A DNA stretch of 64,000 nt, from assembly GCA_910589415.1 (NCBI GenBank), contig OU342638.1, forward strand, positions 39,095,579-39,159,578, given 5' to 3'. The notes beneath the pieces were generated by a model, which worked only from the letters and a program-made list of their open reading frames with translations, was not told the DNA's origin and made no database searches. Position numbers and translations under genes: made by a program. The DNA comes from Malachius bipustulatus. Lineage: Eukaryota; Arthropoda; Insecta; Coleoptera; Melyridae. This document shows, piece by piece, positions 32,150 through 45,250 of this stretch; positions within the stretch are counted from its first letter, which is position 1; every line of letters begins with the position of its first letter.

Positions 32150-33730
32150 ATTAACTAACTACCGGACGCGTTCCTTATACTCATAAGAACGTTCTCAAGC
32201 AGCGAAGTCTGGATTTTTGTTCTAAAAGGTGGCGAATAAGAGAAGAATCCGCATTAAACGTTACGCGCACCACTATCGCTGTTGTAAGTACTGTCCTCTC
32301 TAGTAGTACTAGCAACAGCTTTTAAACTCAATAACTCATTAGCTTTCTTACTCGCTTTCATGCTAGTTTTTTAAAAAATCTACTTCTAAATTCCACTAAA
32401 CATATTGGTTCAATTTAGTCATTCTGTCTTTTAAACTAACTGCCGAACGCGTTCCTTATACTCAAAAGATGACGTTCTTAAACAGCGAATCCGTAGTAAA
32501 GAAAAACGTAACAATATTTTAAATCACTTTATTTTCGTGATTTGTTTGACAGTATTTTTTTATTGCTAACACAAAACAATAATCATTTCTTTTTCTTCTT
32601 CTTCTGTTTCAGTTCACTACTCTTCAAACACACTAAGCACTAAGCACTAAACACTAAACACGACTAGTAGCTATTATTCCTCGATTCACGTCACGTGCAC
32701 TAACTAATATCACCGTACTGTCCTCTCTAATAGCACTAGCACTCACTAGCTCTCTTACTGTTCTCTCCAGTACCGCAAAATTTCATTGAACTTGCTGGTT
32801 CACTGTAGTCATTCTCTTTTATTAACCAGCTACCGAACGCGTTCCTTATACTCAGAAGATGACATTCTTAAACAGCGAAATATGTATTTTGATTCTAGCA
32901 GGTCGTGAATGAGAGAAGAATCTGCAATAAATTACGCACACCACTATCACTGTACTGTCCTCTTTAGTAGCACCAGCACTAGCATTCTATACTCCTTTAT
33001 TCATTAGCTCTCTTACTATTCTCTCAGATATCTGCTCACCGAACTTACTGGTACACTTTAGTCATTCTCTGATATTAAATAACTGCCGAACGCGTTCCTT
33101 ATACTTATAAGATGACGTTCTTAAACAGCGAAATCTGAATTTTTGATTATAGCAGATCGCGCGAATGAGAGAATAATCCGCAATAAACGTCACGCGCACC
33201 ACTATCGCTGTAAGTACTGTCCTCTCTAGTAGCACACCTCACTCCATTATTCACTAGTTCTCTTACTATTCTCTCAAATTTCTACTTCCAAATTCCACTG
33301 AACTGACTGGTTCACTTGAGTCATTCTCTCTTATGAATTAACTGCGGAACGCGTTCCTTATATTGAATAAGATGACGTTCTCAAACAGTGAAATATGGAT
33401 TTTTATTCTAGCAGGTCGTGAATAAGAGCAGAATCCGCAATAAGCGACACGCGCACCACTAACACTATTACTATCATTGTACTCTCCTCTCTAGTAGCAC
33501 TAGCACTAGCACTAGTACTAGTACTAGCTCTCTTACTGTTGTCTCCAGTACTGCTAAATTTCACTCAACTTACCGGTTCACTTTACTCATTCTCTCTTAC
33601 GAATTGGCTGCGGAACGCGTTCCTTATAATACTCATAAGACGACGTTTTCAAAGAGCGATGTCTGGATTCTGCTCGTTCCAACAGGTCGCGACAACGACA
33701 ATTGAGCGAGATCGTCGATGGAGTTAATTA
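32150..33730. repeat. ~260-bp tandem repeat, six copies
   Basis: CCGAACGCGTTCCTTATACT-type landmarks (GTTCC at 32170, 32451, 32841, 33094, 33353 and 33619) recur at 253-390 bp. Each is followed by AAGATGACGTTCTTAAACAG, a GATTTTTATTCTAGCAGGTC-like block, AGAATCCGCAATAAACG, CACGCGCACCACTATC and CTGTCCTCTCTAGTAGCACT. The second-third interval is longer because of an inserted segment (32480-32700). A (CTAGCA/CTAGTA) run sits at 33494-33530. Confidence 0.88.
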
Positions 33731-35275
33731 AATTTTAAAACGGTAATCGGGGATATTTAACAGGCAATTATGACGACCCGGTGCACGCGGGGTACATTAG
33801 CACTAACGCGGTTATTATTTGATTAACGATAATGTAAAATAAAAGTCATGAAATTTATTAACAAAGTTAATTAGAAGACGATCAATTTTAATCAAAAAGA
33901 TCGGGCTCGCTCGTGTATAGTTTATCTCCGTGGCCGGTTCCCATTAATATTTACTCTCGATAGAAAAATGTGTAATTTTTTTTTTCTTGCGGAGTTAATA
34001 GAAACGATCATCAAGCTACAGTTAGAGAGGAAGTTTCTTTTTCTTTCTTAAGACAACGTTTTCAATCGTAAAAATCGTAAAAATGAGTTAAAGATTGAAC
34101 ATAATAAGAGGTTAGAATCTCTTTTGAAACTTCTGTGAAGTTCTCTTGATTTTATTTATTTCAATAATCAGCCATTCTCTCATTTTCAAAAATTTAGGTC
34201 TATGGTTTTTTTATTTTTAATAATATAACTAATAATTTAGTAGATATGTCAACTTATCATTCAGTTACTTTTTCTTCTTATTCGTTTCTTCAATGGCCTT
34301 CGCACACTTGTGCATTTAGCCGGCTATATTTTTCATCTCGGTTTGGTTGGGAAATTTTTTCACATCAATTTTATGTAAAAAATTATGGAAAGATCGGCAG
34401 TAGGTATGACGTTTAAGTTTACGTTTATGTCAAACATCATTTACCGCTCTGTCATATTCAGAAAACACAAAAACAAATTCTATACCTAAATTTAATTGCA
34501 GGAACAATAACTATCATTATGAGCACATCAGTTTGACATTTATGGTTCTGTCAAAAGCTATCATATTGCAAACTGTCAAACTTTAGTTACTTATTTTTTG
34601 AATCATTGAAGTACTTTTTAGGGATGTGACAACATTGCAGGAAACAGGAAACTATTATTGCAAACTACGGTCTATGGTACGGTAGGATGGCAGTCATGTT
34701 TCTGGTGCTGGACTGCTGGTGCTGGAGCTGTAGAAGTGACGGGTGATGGGACGAGAGACGAGACGAGAAAACCGGTTTCTGTTTTTCCTATCGATCGCTT
34801 TGCAGTTTTACGTGGGAACGGGACATTTCTTGTTTCTTGGAAGGGTGAACGAAGGGTAGTTTAATTCTTGGTACCTATTCTGTGGCGATAACTTCCCAGG
34901 AATACGTAAAAAATAGTAACAAAGCCACAGGGACAATTATTATTATTGCCATCTCTCTATTTTTAGAAAATTCAGGATTTCTTCCATTTTATTAGAAGTA
35001 GATACCTATAGTCCTGTTAATATAGGAAGGCGAGTAAATTCTTACTGCGCAAAAAGGGTGGGTACCGTCTCCGACTCCATAAATATTTGTTGTCCAATAT
35101 CAACAATGTTAGTCGGCGTCCACCTTAAAAAAACAACCAACCAGATAAGGCTGATAAGAGTATCTCCGCCGTTCATCGAACGTGTAAATTATTAGTGGCG
35201 GTGAGCAAAGCTCGCAAGATGCGTAGTTCACGCCCAGCCTTCGCCTTCATATAAAAATCAAGCAGTACCTACTTC
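33730..35275. other. Unassigned intergenic DNA
   Basis: No gene recognised. TGTCAAA words cluster at 34410-34590, similar to 4870-5620. A 68-codon plus frame at 34658-34864 lies in moderately GC-rich sequence but shows no domain. Confidence 0.35.
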
Positions 35276-35279
35276 CAAA

Positions 35280-37240
35280 ATTAGAAGAAAAAAAAACGTT
35301 TTGTGGCACTTTTCAGGCTGCAGTTTTCAATCTGGGGGATTAAAATTTTTGTGAGAGCAAAATATCCATAAGAAGTAGTTTAATGTTGCATTTGAGCGAA
35401 ATCCTTCCAGTGGTTTCAAAATGGCGGCAAATTTTTGAAAAAAATTGCTATTTTTTTTAAACGCCTGTGTTTATAAGCAAGATAACTTTGAAACTAAATC
35501 AAGTAACAGGATTAGAAGAATATTTTGCGCCCTTTACCTACGTTAGTGAAAAAAAAAAACATTTTTTTCTATTAAATAAGAAGCCATCAGTGGCGTGGGT
35601 GGGAAAAGGGTAAAAATGGCTAAATTTCTATAACCGTTTGTGAGTTAATTTTTGAAGAAATTGAACTGAAATTTTCAAAATAGACAGCTACACTAATAAC
35701 CTTTAACCCCCAAAAATTTCAAGGATCAAATACTAAAAATGGGAGTGACATTCAAAATTTTATTTTTACGTTTATTTTTCCAAAAGTTATAATTTTTGAT
35801 TTTCAAAACACCTCTGTAGCTTTACCGTTCAAACTTTAGGGACTAAATTTTACATCCTCATATAGAACTTAGGTATAGAAAAGTGAGGATTTTTGTTAAA
35901 AAAAAAATTCTAATAAATATTTGTTTGTATAGAGGACCCTTTCAAACTTCGAAAAAGTTTTTGTGGCACCAATTCAGGCCGAAGTTTTCAATCTGAGGGA
36001 TTAAAATTTTTGTGGGAGTAAGACATCCATAAGGAGGGGTCTAATGTTGCATTTGAGCGAAATCCTTCGAGTCGTTTCAAAATGGCGGCATATTTTCGAA
36101 AAATTTGCAATATTTTCAAAGTCTGTACCATTTTTAAGCTAAATAACTTTGAAAATCAATCAAATAACAGGATAAGAAGAGTATTTTTCGAGCATTACCT
36201 ACGTTAGTGGAATTTTTTTCAATTATAAAGCCAGTGGCGTGGATAGAAAAAGGGTGCAAAATTAAAAATGGATTAAATTTTTATAACTATTTATGGGCAC
36301 GTTTTTAATTGAATTGAACTGAAATTTTTACAGTAGGCAACTATACTGATAACCTTTAACCTCCAAAAATTTCAAGGAGCAAAAAATAAAAATGGCGGAG
36401 ATATTAAAAATTTTATTTTTATGTTTATTTCTATAAAATTTCAAATTTTCGATTTTTAAAACGCGTCTACAGCTTCACCTTTCAAACTTTAGGGACTAAA
36501 TTTTACATCCTCATAGAACTTAAGGTATAGAAAAAGATGGATTTTTGTTAAAAACAGATTTCCACAAAACATTTGTTGTACAGTGTGCCCTTTGAATGTT
36601 AAAAAAAAACGTTTTTATGGAACCAATTCAGGCCGAAATTTTCAATCTAGAGAGCTGAAATTTTTGTGGGATTAAGATGTCCATAAAAAGTGGTCTGATG
36701 TTGCATTTGAGCAGAATCGGTCAAGCCGTTCTATAATGGCGGTCATTTGAATTTTCGTAAAAATTTGTATTTTTTTCAAACTACTCTATTGTAAGCAAAA
36801 TGAAAAAAAAAACTTTGCAACTGAATTAAAAGGACGGGAGGAAACGTTTTACTCGAACTTGACGTAGAGTAAAAAAAGATGCAATTTTTCTAATAATTTT
36901 TCCACCCAAGCCAGTGGTGTAGGTGTATTAGGAAAAGGATAAACTTTTATAAATTTCCATAGCAATTGCTGAGCGCATTTTCAAACGAATTGAACTGAAA
37001 TTTTCAGAGTAATAGCGTAAAAAATGACCTTCAACCATGAAAAAATTTCAGGAAGCAAATAAGAAAAATGGCGGAGATATTCGAGTATTTTTACATGATG
37101 TTAATTCCTCTAAAATTTCAAATTTTCGGTTTTCAACACTCCCCTGTCACTTTTTTCGAATTTATTAAAGGCAGTGTAAAGAATAGTATTTTTAAGTAAA
37201 GTTAGCCAGTGGCGGACACAGGAAAAGAGACAAATTGTCA
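35280..37240 (+). repeat. ~655-bp tandem repeat, three diverged copies
   Basis: The block TTTTCAATCTGGGGGATTAA, then TTTTTGTG, occurs at 35324, 35985 and 36639 (spacing 661 and 654). Each unit continues with ATCCATAAG, ATGTTGCATTTGAGCGAAAT, AAAATGGCGGCA, ACCTACGTTAGTG, CCAGTGGCGTGG, AACTGAAATTTT and TTTAGGGACTAAATTTTACA. The third copy is the most diverged and truncated. No protein frame is conserved. Confidence 0.88.
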
Positions 37241-37827
37241 AATTTTGCCATTTTTTTGTTTTGTTAAATTAAAAAATCAATTTTATGGAACGTTTTCAAT
37301 AAACGAAATAAAATGTAATTTTCTCAGTAAAACCACTACCTACCCTAATATGACCTGACCATGGAACATTCCAGAAAGACAATTTCAAGAGCGGTGAAAA
37401 TATTCCTAACTGAATCAGCGCATAAAAATACCTACACAATTGTAGTTTTTATTTTCTGGCATTTGGGTTAGCCAGGAGCAGGAATATCTGCATGGGTGGT
37501 CCCGAGCCGAGCCCAGCTTGTTGGCGAGATCGGGGGATGAAAATATGCCAGGTGCGCTGGTCTGGTGATGATGTAATAAAATCAGTAGTCGAGTCTGAAT
37601 ATTTGAACCTACCTACCTACTTAGGTACTTCTAGGTTAGGCATATAATAGAAATCTCAGAGGAAAGGTTTGCTGTAGTGTTGATTTTCTCACCCCCTCTG
37701 TTTTTTTTTTCTAGTCACTGAACGCAAAATTTGAAATTTGCTAGCAGAAATTTGGCTCGGGCTTTGTTATTTTATGCATTTTTCGCCAATTTTTTGCACT
37801 TTTTTCAGTTTTTGGTCTGAATCTCAG
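37240..37827. other. Spacer between two repeat regions
   Basis: Contains a GC-richer piece (37470-37560) and a TACCTACCTACTTAGGTA word at 37612. No gene recognised. Confidence 0.35.
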
Positions 37828-40800
37828 AAACGAAGCGTTTTTTCGACAAGTACGTGCTATACAAAATTAAAGTAGACAAAATTTCCTACATTTCTCATAA
37901 ATGAAGTTTTTTTGTAAGATTAACCGTTCCGCCGGTAGAGCGCGCCTAAATTACATATTCCCATCGCATGGGGTTTTGGAAAGTTTTAGGTACTAGGTAC
38001 CTATAAGAAAAACTTTCTGACTCCTTCACGATTTTCTCACCTTTAACGTTCTTGGGTTGTTGAACACGAACTTATAGTTTCCTGGCAAAAATTTGGCTCG
38101 GAATTTTTTTCTTTTTGCATTTTTTGTCCAATTTTTCGCACTTTGTTTTTGGTCCAAAATCTCAGAAAGGAAGCGTTTTCTCGGCAAGTCCCTTCAATAT
38201 AAAATTAAAGTAGACAAAATTTTCTACACTTCTTATAGGAAACGTTTTTTTGTAAGATTTACCGTTCCGCCGGTAAAGCGAGCCTAAAAAAAATGTGTTT
38301 TAACACTGAAAAAAGTTCAAAAATTTGGAGCAAAAGTGAAATTTTTTGGCAGCTCTAACGGCGGAACAGTAAATCTTAGAAAAAAAGTTTTTAATGAGAA
38401 ATGTGGGATATTTTGTCTACTTTAATTTTGTATAGAATGTATTTGTTGAAAAAACGCTTCCTTTCTGATTTTTAGGCCAAAAACTGGCAAAAGTGCCAAA
38501 ATTTGGGCAAAAAGTGCCATGCAATTATTTTGGCGCGCTCTACCGGCGGAACGGCTAGTCTTCCAAAAAACTTTATTAATGAGAAATGTAGGAAATTTTG
38601 TCTGCTTTAATTTTGTATAGAATGCGTTTGTCGAAAAAACGCCTTCTTTTTCCATTTTTAGGCCAAAAACTGAAAAAAGTACAACAATTTGGGGAAAAGT
38701 GCAATTTTTTGGCAGCTCTACCGGCGGAACGGTAAATCTTACAAAAAAACGTTTTTAATGAGAAATGTGGGAAATTTTGTCTGCTTTAATTTTGCATAGA
38801 ATGTGTTTGTCGAAAAAACGCTTCCTTTCTGATTTTTCGGCCAAAACCTGACATGTTCAAAAATTTGGACAAAAAAAATGCATTTTTTGGCGCACTCTAC
38901 CAGCGGAATGGTTAGTTTCCCCAAAAAACGTCCTTAATGAGAAATGTAGGAAATATTGCCTGCTTTATTTTTGTATAGAATGGACTTATAAAAAAAAACG
39001 CTTCCTTCCTGAGATTTAGTCCAAAAACTGAGAAGTTCAAAAATTTGGGCAAAAAATACAATTTTTTGGCGCTCTCTACCAGCGGAATGGTTAGTTTCCC
39101 CAAAAAACTTTATTAATGAAAAATGTCGGAAATTTTGTCTACTTTAATTTTGTATAGAATGTATTTGTTGAAAAAACGCTTCCTTTCTGATTTTTAGGCC
39201 AAAACCTGACAAATTCAAAAATTTGGACAAAAAATGTATTTTTTGGCGCACTCTACCAGCGGAATGGTTAGTTTCCCCAAAAAACTTTATTAATGAAAAA
39301 TGTAGAAAATTTTGTCTACTTTAATTTTGTATAGAATGTATTTGTTGAAAAAACGCTTCCTTTCTGATTTTTAGGCCAAAACCTGACAAATTCAAAAATT
39401 TGGACAAAAAATGCATTTTTTGGCGCACTCTACCAGCGGAATGGTTAGTTTCGCCAAAAAACGTCCCTATATGAGAAATGTGGGAAATATTGCCTACTTT
39501 ATTTTTGTATAGAATGGACTTATCGAAAAAACGCTTCCTTCCTGAGATTTAGGCCAAAAACTGAGAAGTTCCAAAATTTGGGCAAAAAATACAATTTTTG
39601 GCGCTCTCTACCAGCGGAATGGTTAGTGTCCCCAAAAAACTTTATTAATGAAAAATGTAGAAAATTTTGTCTACTTTAATTTTGTATAGAATGTATTTGT
39701 TGAAAAAACGCTTCCTTTCTGATTTTTAGGCCAAAAACTGACAAGTTCAAAAATTTGGACAAAAAATGCATTTTTTGGCGCACTCTACCAGCGGAATGGT
39801 TAGTTTCCCCAAAAAACGTCCCTAATGAGAAATGTGGGAAATATTGCCTACTTTATTTTTGTATAGAATGGACTTATCGAAAAAACGCTTCCTTCCTGAG
39901 ATTTAGGCCAAAAACTGAGAAGTTCCAAAATTTGGGCAAAAAATACAATTTTTTGGCGCTCTCTACCAGCGGAATGGTTGGTTTCCCCAAAAAACTTTAT
40001 TAATGAAAAATGTAGAAAATTTTGTCTACTTTAATTTTGTATAGAATGTATTTGTTGAAAAAACACTTCCTTTCTGATTTTTAGGCCAAAACCTGACAAG
40101 TTCAAAAATTTGGACAAAAAATGCATTTTTTGGCGCACTCTACCAGCGGAATGGTTAGTTTCCCCAAAAAACGTCCTTAATGAGAAATGTAGGAAATATT
40201 GCCTGCTTTATTTTTGTATAGAATGGACTTATCAAAAAAAACGCTTCCTTCCTGAGATTTAGGCCAAAAACTGAGAAGTTCAAAAATTTGGGCAAAAAAT
40301 ACAATTTTTTGGCGCCTCTACCAGCGGAATGGTTAGTTTCCCCAAAAAACTTTATTGATGAAAAATATAGAAAATTTTGTCTACTTTAATTTTGTATAGA
40401 ATGTATTTGTTGAAAAAACGCTTCCTTTCTGATTTTTAGGCCAAAAACTGATAAAAGTGCAAAAATTTGGGCAAAAAGTGCCATGCAATTTTTTGGCGCG
40501 CTCTACCAGCAGAACGGTTAGTCTCCCAAAAAAACGCCCATAATGAGAAATGTCGGAAATTTTGTCTACTTTAATTTTGTATAGAATCAGTTTGATGAAA
40601 AACGCTTCCTATTTGAGTTGTAGACCAAAAACTGACAAAAGTGCAAAAAATTGGTTTGGCAAATGGTACAAAAAAAAAACAAGCGAGAAACAAAGTTCTG
40701 GGTAAAATTTTCGCCAGCAAACTTAAAACTGTGTTCCTACAAACTCCCAACCCAAAAAAAAAATCATAGAGGGCGAGAAAATCAAAACCACAGCAAAACT

Positions 40801-40893
40801 TTCCTCTGAACACCCATTTCATTTCTATACAGGGTGTATCATAAATACACCGACAACTTTTAGGGGTAGGGGGTTAATAAGCTAATAGCTAAT
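37828..40893. repeat. 3066-bp duplicated block, copy 1 (~180-bp satellite)
   Basis: The block is made of ~180-bp monomers with TTTGTCTACTTTAATTTTGT, ATAGAATGTATTTGTTG, AAAACGCTTCCTT, CTGATTTTTAGGCCAAAA and CTCTACCAGCGGAATGGTTA. The first monomers (37828-38290) are inverted relative to the rest (they read GTTCCGCCGGTAGAGCGCGC). The block ends with ATACAGGGTGTATCATAAAT and a TTAATAAGCTAATAG tail. Confidence 0.95.
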
Positions 40894-43800
40894 AAACGAA
40901 GCGTTTTTTCGACAAGTACGTGCTATACAAAATTAAAGTAGACAAAATTTCCTACATTTCTCATAAATGAAGTTTTTTTGTAAGATTAACCGTTCCGCCG
41001 GTAGAGCGCGCCTAAATTACATATTCCCATCGCATGGGGTTTTGGAAAGTTTTAGGTACTAGGTACCTATAAGAAAAACTTTCTGACTCCTTCACGATTT
41101 TCTCACCTTTAACGTTCTTGGGTTGTTGAACACGAACTTATAGTTTCCTGGCAAAAATTTGGCTCGGAATTTTTTTCTTTTTGCATTTTTTGTCCAATTT
41201 TTCGCACTTTGTTTTTGGTCCAAAATCTCAGAAAGGAAGCGTTTTCTCGGCAAGTCCCTTCAATATAAAATTAAAGTAGACAAAATTTTCTACACTTCTT
41301 ATAGGAAACGTTTTTTTGTAAGATTTACCGTTCCGCCGGTAAAGCGAGCCTAAAAAAAATGTGTTTTAACACTGAAAAAAGTTCAAAAATTTGGAGCAAA
41401 AGTGAAATTTTTTGGCAGCTCTAACGGCGGAACAGTAAATCTTAGAAAAAAAGTTTTTAATGAGAAATGTGGGATATTTTGTCTACTTTAATTTTGTATA
41501 GAATGTATTTGTTGAAAAAACGCTTCCTTTCTGATTTTTAGGCCAAAAACTGGCAAAAGTGCCAAAATTTGGGCAAAAAGTGCCATGCAATTATTTTGGC
41601 GCGCTCTACCGGCGGAACGGCTAGTCTTCCAAAAAACTTTATTAATGAGAAATGTAGGAAATTTTGTCTGCTTTAATTTTGTATAGAATGCGTTTGTCGA
41701 AAAAACGCCTTCTTTTTCCATTTTTAGGCCAAAAACTGAAAAAAGTACAACAATTTGGGGAAAAGTGCAATTTTTTGGCAGCTCTACCGGCGGAACGGTA
41801 AATCTTACAAAAAAACGTTTTTAATGAGAAATGTGGGAAATTTTGTCTGCTTTAATTTTGCATAGAATGTGTTTGTCGAAAAAACGCTTCCTTTCTGATT
41901 TTTCGGCCAAAACCTGACATGTTCAAAAATTTGGACAAAAAAATGCATTTTTTGGCGCACTCTACCAGCGGAATGGTTAGTTTCCCCAAAAAACGTCCTT
42001 AATGAGAAATGTAGGAAATATTGCCTGCTTTATTTTTGTATAGAATGGACTTATAAAAAAAAACGCTTCCTTCCTGAGATTTAGTCCAAAAACTGAGAAG
42101 TTCAAAAATTTGGGCAAAAAATACAATTTTTTGGCGCTCTCTACCAGCGGAATGGTTAGTTTCCCCAAAAAACTTTATTAATGAAAAATGTAGAAAATTT
42201 TGTCTACTTTAATTTTGTATAGAATGTATTTGTTGAAAAAACGCTTCCTTTCTGATTTTTAGGCCAAAACCTGACAAATTCAAAAATTTGGACAAAAAAT
42301 GTATTTTTTGGCGCACTCTACCAGCGGAATGGTTAGTTTCCCCAAAAAACTTTATTAATGAAAAATGTAGAAAATTTTGTCTACTTTAATTTTGTATAGA
42401 ATGTATTTGTTGAAAAAACGCTTCCTTTCTGATTTTTAGGCCAAAACCTGACAAATTCAAAAATTTGGACAAAAAATGCATTTTTTGGCGCACTCTACCA
42501 GCGGAATGGTTAGTTTCGCCAAAAAACGTCCCTATATGAGAAATGTGGGAAATATTGCCTACTTTATTTTTGTATAGAATGGACTTATCGAAAAAACGCT
42601 TCCTTCCTGAGATTTAGGCCAAAAACTGAGAAGTTCCAAAATTTGGGCAAAAAATACAATTTTTGGCGCTCTCTACCAGCGGAATGGTTAGTGTCCCCAA
42701 AAAACTTTATTAATGAAAAATGTAGAAAATTTTGTCTACTTTAATTTTGTATAGAATGAATTTGTTGAAAAAACGCTTCCTTTCTGATTTTTAGGCCAAA
42801 AACTGACAAGTTCAAAAATTTGGACAAAAAATACAATTTTTTGGCGCTCTCTACCAGCGGAATGGTTAGTTTCCCCGAAAAACGTCCTTAATGAGAAATG
42901 TGGGAAATATTGCCTACTTTATTTTTTTTATAGAATGGAGTTATCGAAAAAACGCTTCCTTCCTGAGATTTAGGCCAAAAACTGAGAAGTTCAAAAATTT
43001 GGGCAAAAAATACAATTTTTTGGCGCTCTCTACCAGCGGAATGGTTAGTTTCCCCAAAAAACTTTATTAATGAAAAATGTAGAAAATTTTGTCTACTTTA
43101 ATTTTGTATAGAATGTATTTGTTGAAAAAACACTTCCTTTCTGATTTTTAGGCCAAAACCTGACAAGTTCAAAAATTTGGACAAAAAATGCATTTTTTGG
43201 CGCACTCTACCAGCGGAATGGTTAGTTTCCCCAAAAAACGTCCTTAATGAGAAATGTAGGAAATATTGCCTGCTTTATTTTTGTATAGAATGGACTTATC
43301 AAAAAAAACGCTTCCTTCCTGAGATTTAGGCCAAAAACTGAGAAGTTCAAAAATTTGGGCAAAAAATACAATTTTTTGGCGCCTCTACCAGCGGAATGGT
43401 TAGTTTCCCCAAAAAACTTTATTGATGAAAAATATAGAAAATTTTGTCTACTTTAATTTTGTATAGAATGTATTTGTTGAAAAAACGCTTCCTTTCTGAT
43501 TTTTAGGCCAAAAACTGATAAAAGTGCAAAAATTTGGGCAAAAAGTGCCATGCAATTTTTTGGCGCGCTCTACCAGCAGAACGGTTAGTCTCCCAAAAAA
43601 ACGCCCATAATGAGAAATGTCGGAAATTTTGTCTACTTTAATTTTGTATAGAATCAGTTTGATGAAAAACGCTTCCTATTTGAGTTGTAGACCAAAAACT
43701 GACAAAAGTGCAAAAAATTGGTTTGGCAAATGGTACAAAAAAAAAACAAGCGAGAAACAAAGTTCTGGGTAAAATTTTTGCCAGCAAACTTAAAACTGTG

Positions 43801-43955
43801 TTCCTACAAACTCCCAACCCAAAAAAAAAATCATAGAGGGCGAGAAAATCAAAACCACAGCAAAACTTTCCTCTGAACACCCATTTCATTTCTATACAGG
43901 GTGTATCATAAATACACCGACAACTTTTAGGGGTAGGGGGTTAATAAGCTAATAG
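40894..43955. repeat. 3066-bp duplicated block, copy 2
   Basis: Direct duplicate of 37828-40893, beginning at AAACGAAGCGTTTTTTCGAC. Most stretches are identical. Visible differences are a 1-bp A-run change near 41938, a short tract at 42826-42930 that matches a different monomer type (gene-conversion-like), and scattered substitutions (e.g. 42756, 43779). Near identity implies a recent duplication. Confidence 0.95.
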
Positions 43956-44200
43956 GGGGCGTCAAAACAACATTTTTTCCAACAAACTTTTCTCCAAAAA
44001 ACGCTTCGTTTTCAAGATACAGGGTGAATAACAGAGTGAATACATGGAAAAATTACATTTTTTGATTACTACTTTTCTCGTTTAAATTTGAAGCGATTTT
44101 CAAGAAATTCGCGATGAAATTCGGCACGAACAATAAAGAAACAAAGCCCTTTAATTTGACCATGGCAGGTCAGGTCAGATAGTTATTATTAGATATCATT

Positions 44201-44594
44201 CAGTTTTTTTCTTTCTATCTATTTTTACCCATTTTTCTACCATATCTCTTACGCCACTGATTTTATTGCAAATATAAAAACGTTACTAAATAGCCCATAC
44301 ATTTTAGAACAAAAAAGTGTTCTTTAATTTTTTTTATATGACGCACCGTTTTTGAGATATTTGAAATTTCCTCAAATAATTTTCCTGATTATTAAGAATA
44401 ATGAATCTAAATGGCCGAACATTATCTTGGAAAACTTCAAATATCCCAAAAATGGTACTCTATATGAAAAAAAATAAGGAATACTTTTTTGTTCTAAAAC
44501 CAATGGGCTATTAAATAACGGTTTGATATTTGCAATAAAATCAGTGGCGTTAAGAGATATGGTAGAAAAAAGGGGGAAAATATAAAAAAAACTG
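44201..44594. mobile_element. Foldback hairpin (MITE-like), ~170-bp arms
   Basis: The arm 44201-44375 pairs with 44428-44594 over nearly its full length, with a loop of ~50 bases. Landmarks are CTACCATATCTCTTACGCCA versus TGGCGTTAAGAGATATGGTA, and GATTTTATTGCAAATAT versus ATATTTGCAATAAAATC. Ends read CAGTTTTTTT and AAAAAAACTG. It is non-coding, and its transcript would fold into a long hairpin. Confidence 0.85.
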
Positions 44595-45250
44595 AACATC
44601 TAACGAACGCCACTGGAAAGACGTCTAGGTACATATCTACAAAACCTGAAATAGTCAAAATTAAAGACCTTTTTTTTTTATTATTCCTAGTTCATGCCGA
44701 ATTTCATAAAAATACACTCGGGTGAAGTTAGCAACGAAAAAGATGCATTTTTGGATGTAAGTGTATTATGAGAAAAAAAAGTTTGTTTTTACGTCCCTTC
44801 TACGCCGAACCTCCTAAAATAGTCCTATATACCTAGTACTGTTAAAAAAATATCAAATTTTTTAGTCTCGCTTCCTAGATTAGGGTAGTGCTAGTGCTAG
44901 TGCTAGTGCTAGTGCCTAGTAGAGTTAGTGCTATAGGACCATTAGTGTCATTACTGCCATTGCGATTTTAGGTAGGTATAGTAGGTACCTACCTATATAA
45001 TAAAAAAGGGGACAAGTTCAATGACAATACGATCGTTAAAATCACTCTCTCGCTTCAAGTACCTACGCTATCTGCTCGATAATCGAACGTCGTGGGACGT
45101 GAATGGGGAAAAAATATAAAAAGTCTAATAATAATGAATTATAACCAAAAAAAACGAATACTCACAGCTAAAAAGAGGTGACGAAAAGACACTCACAGAA
45201 CACTTTTCTCATCCAAACTTCACTTCCTCTTATTACGATACGCTCACCAC
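44595..45250. other. Unassigned spacer with (GTGCTA)n
   Basis: A (GTGCTA) run occupies 44887-44914, followed by TAGGTA words. No coding sequence recognised. Confidence 0.35.
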
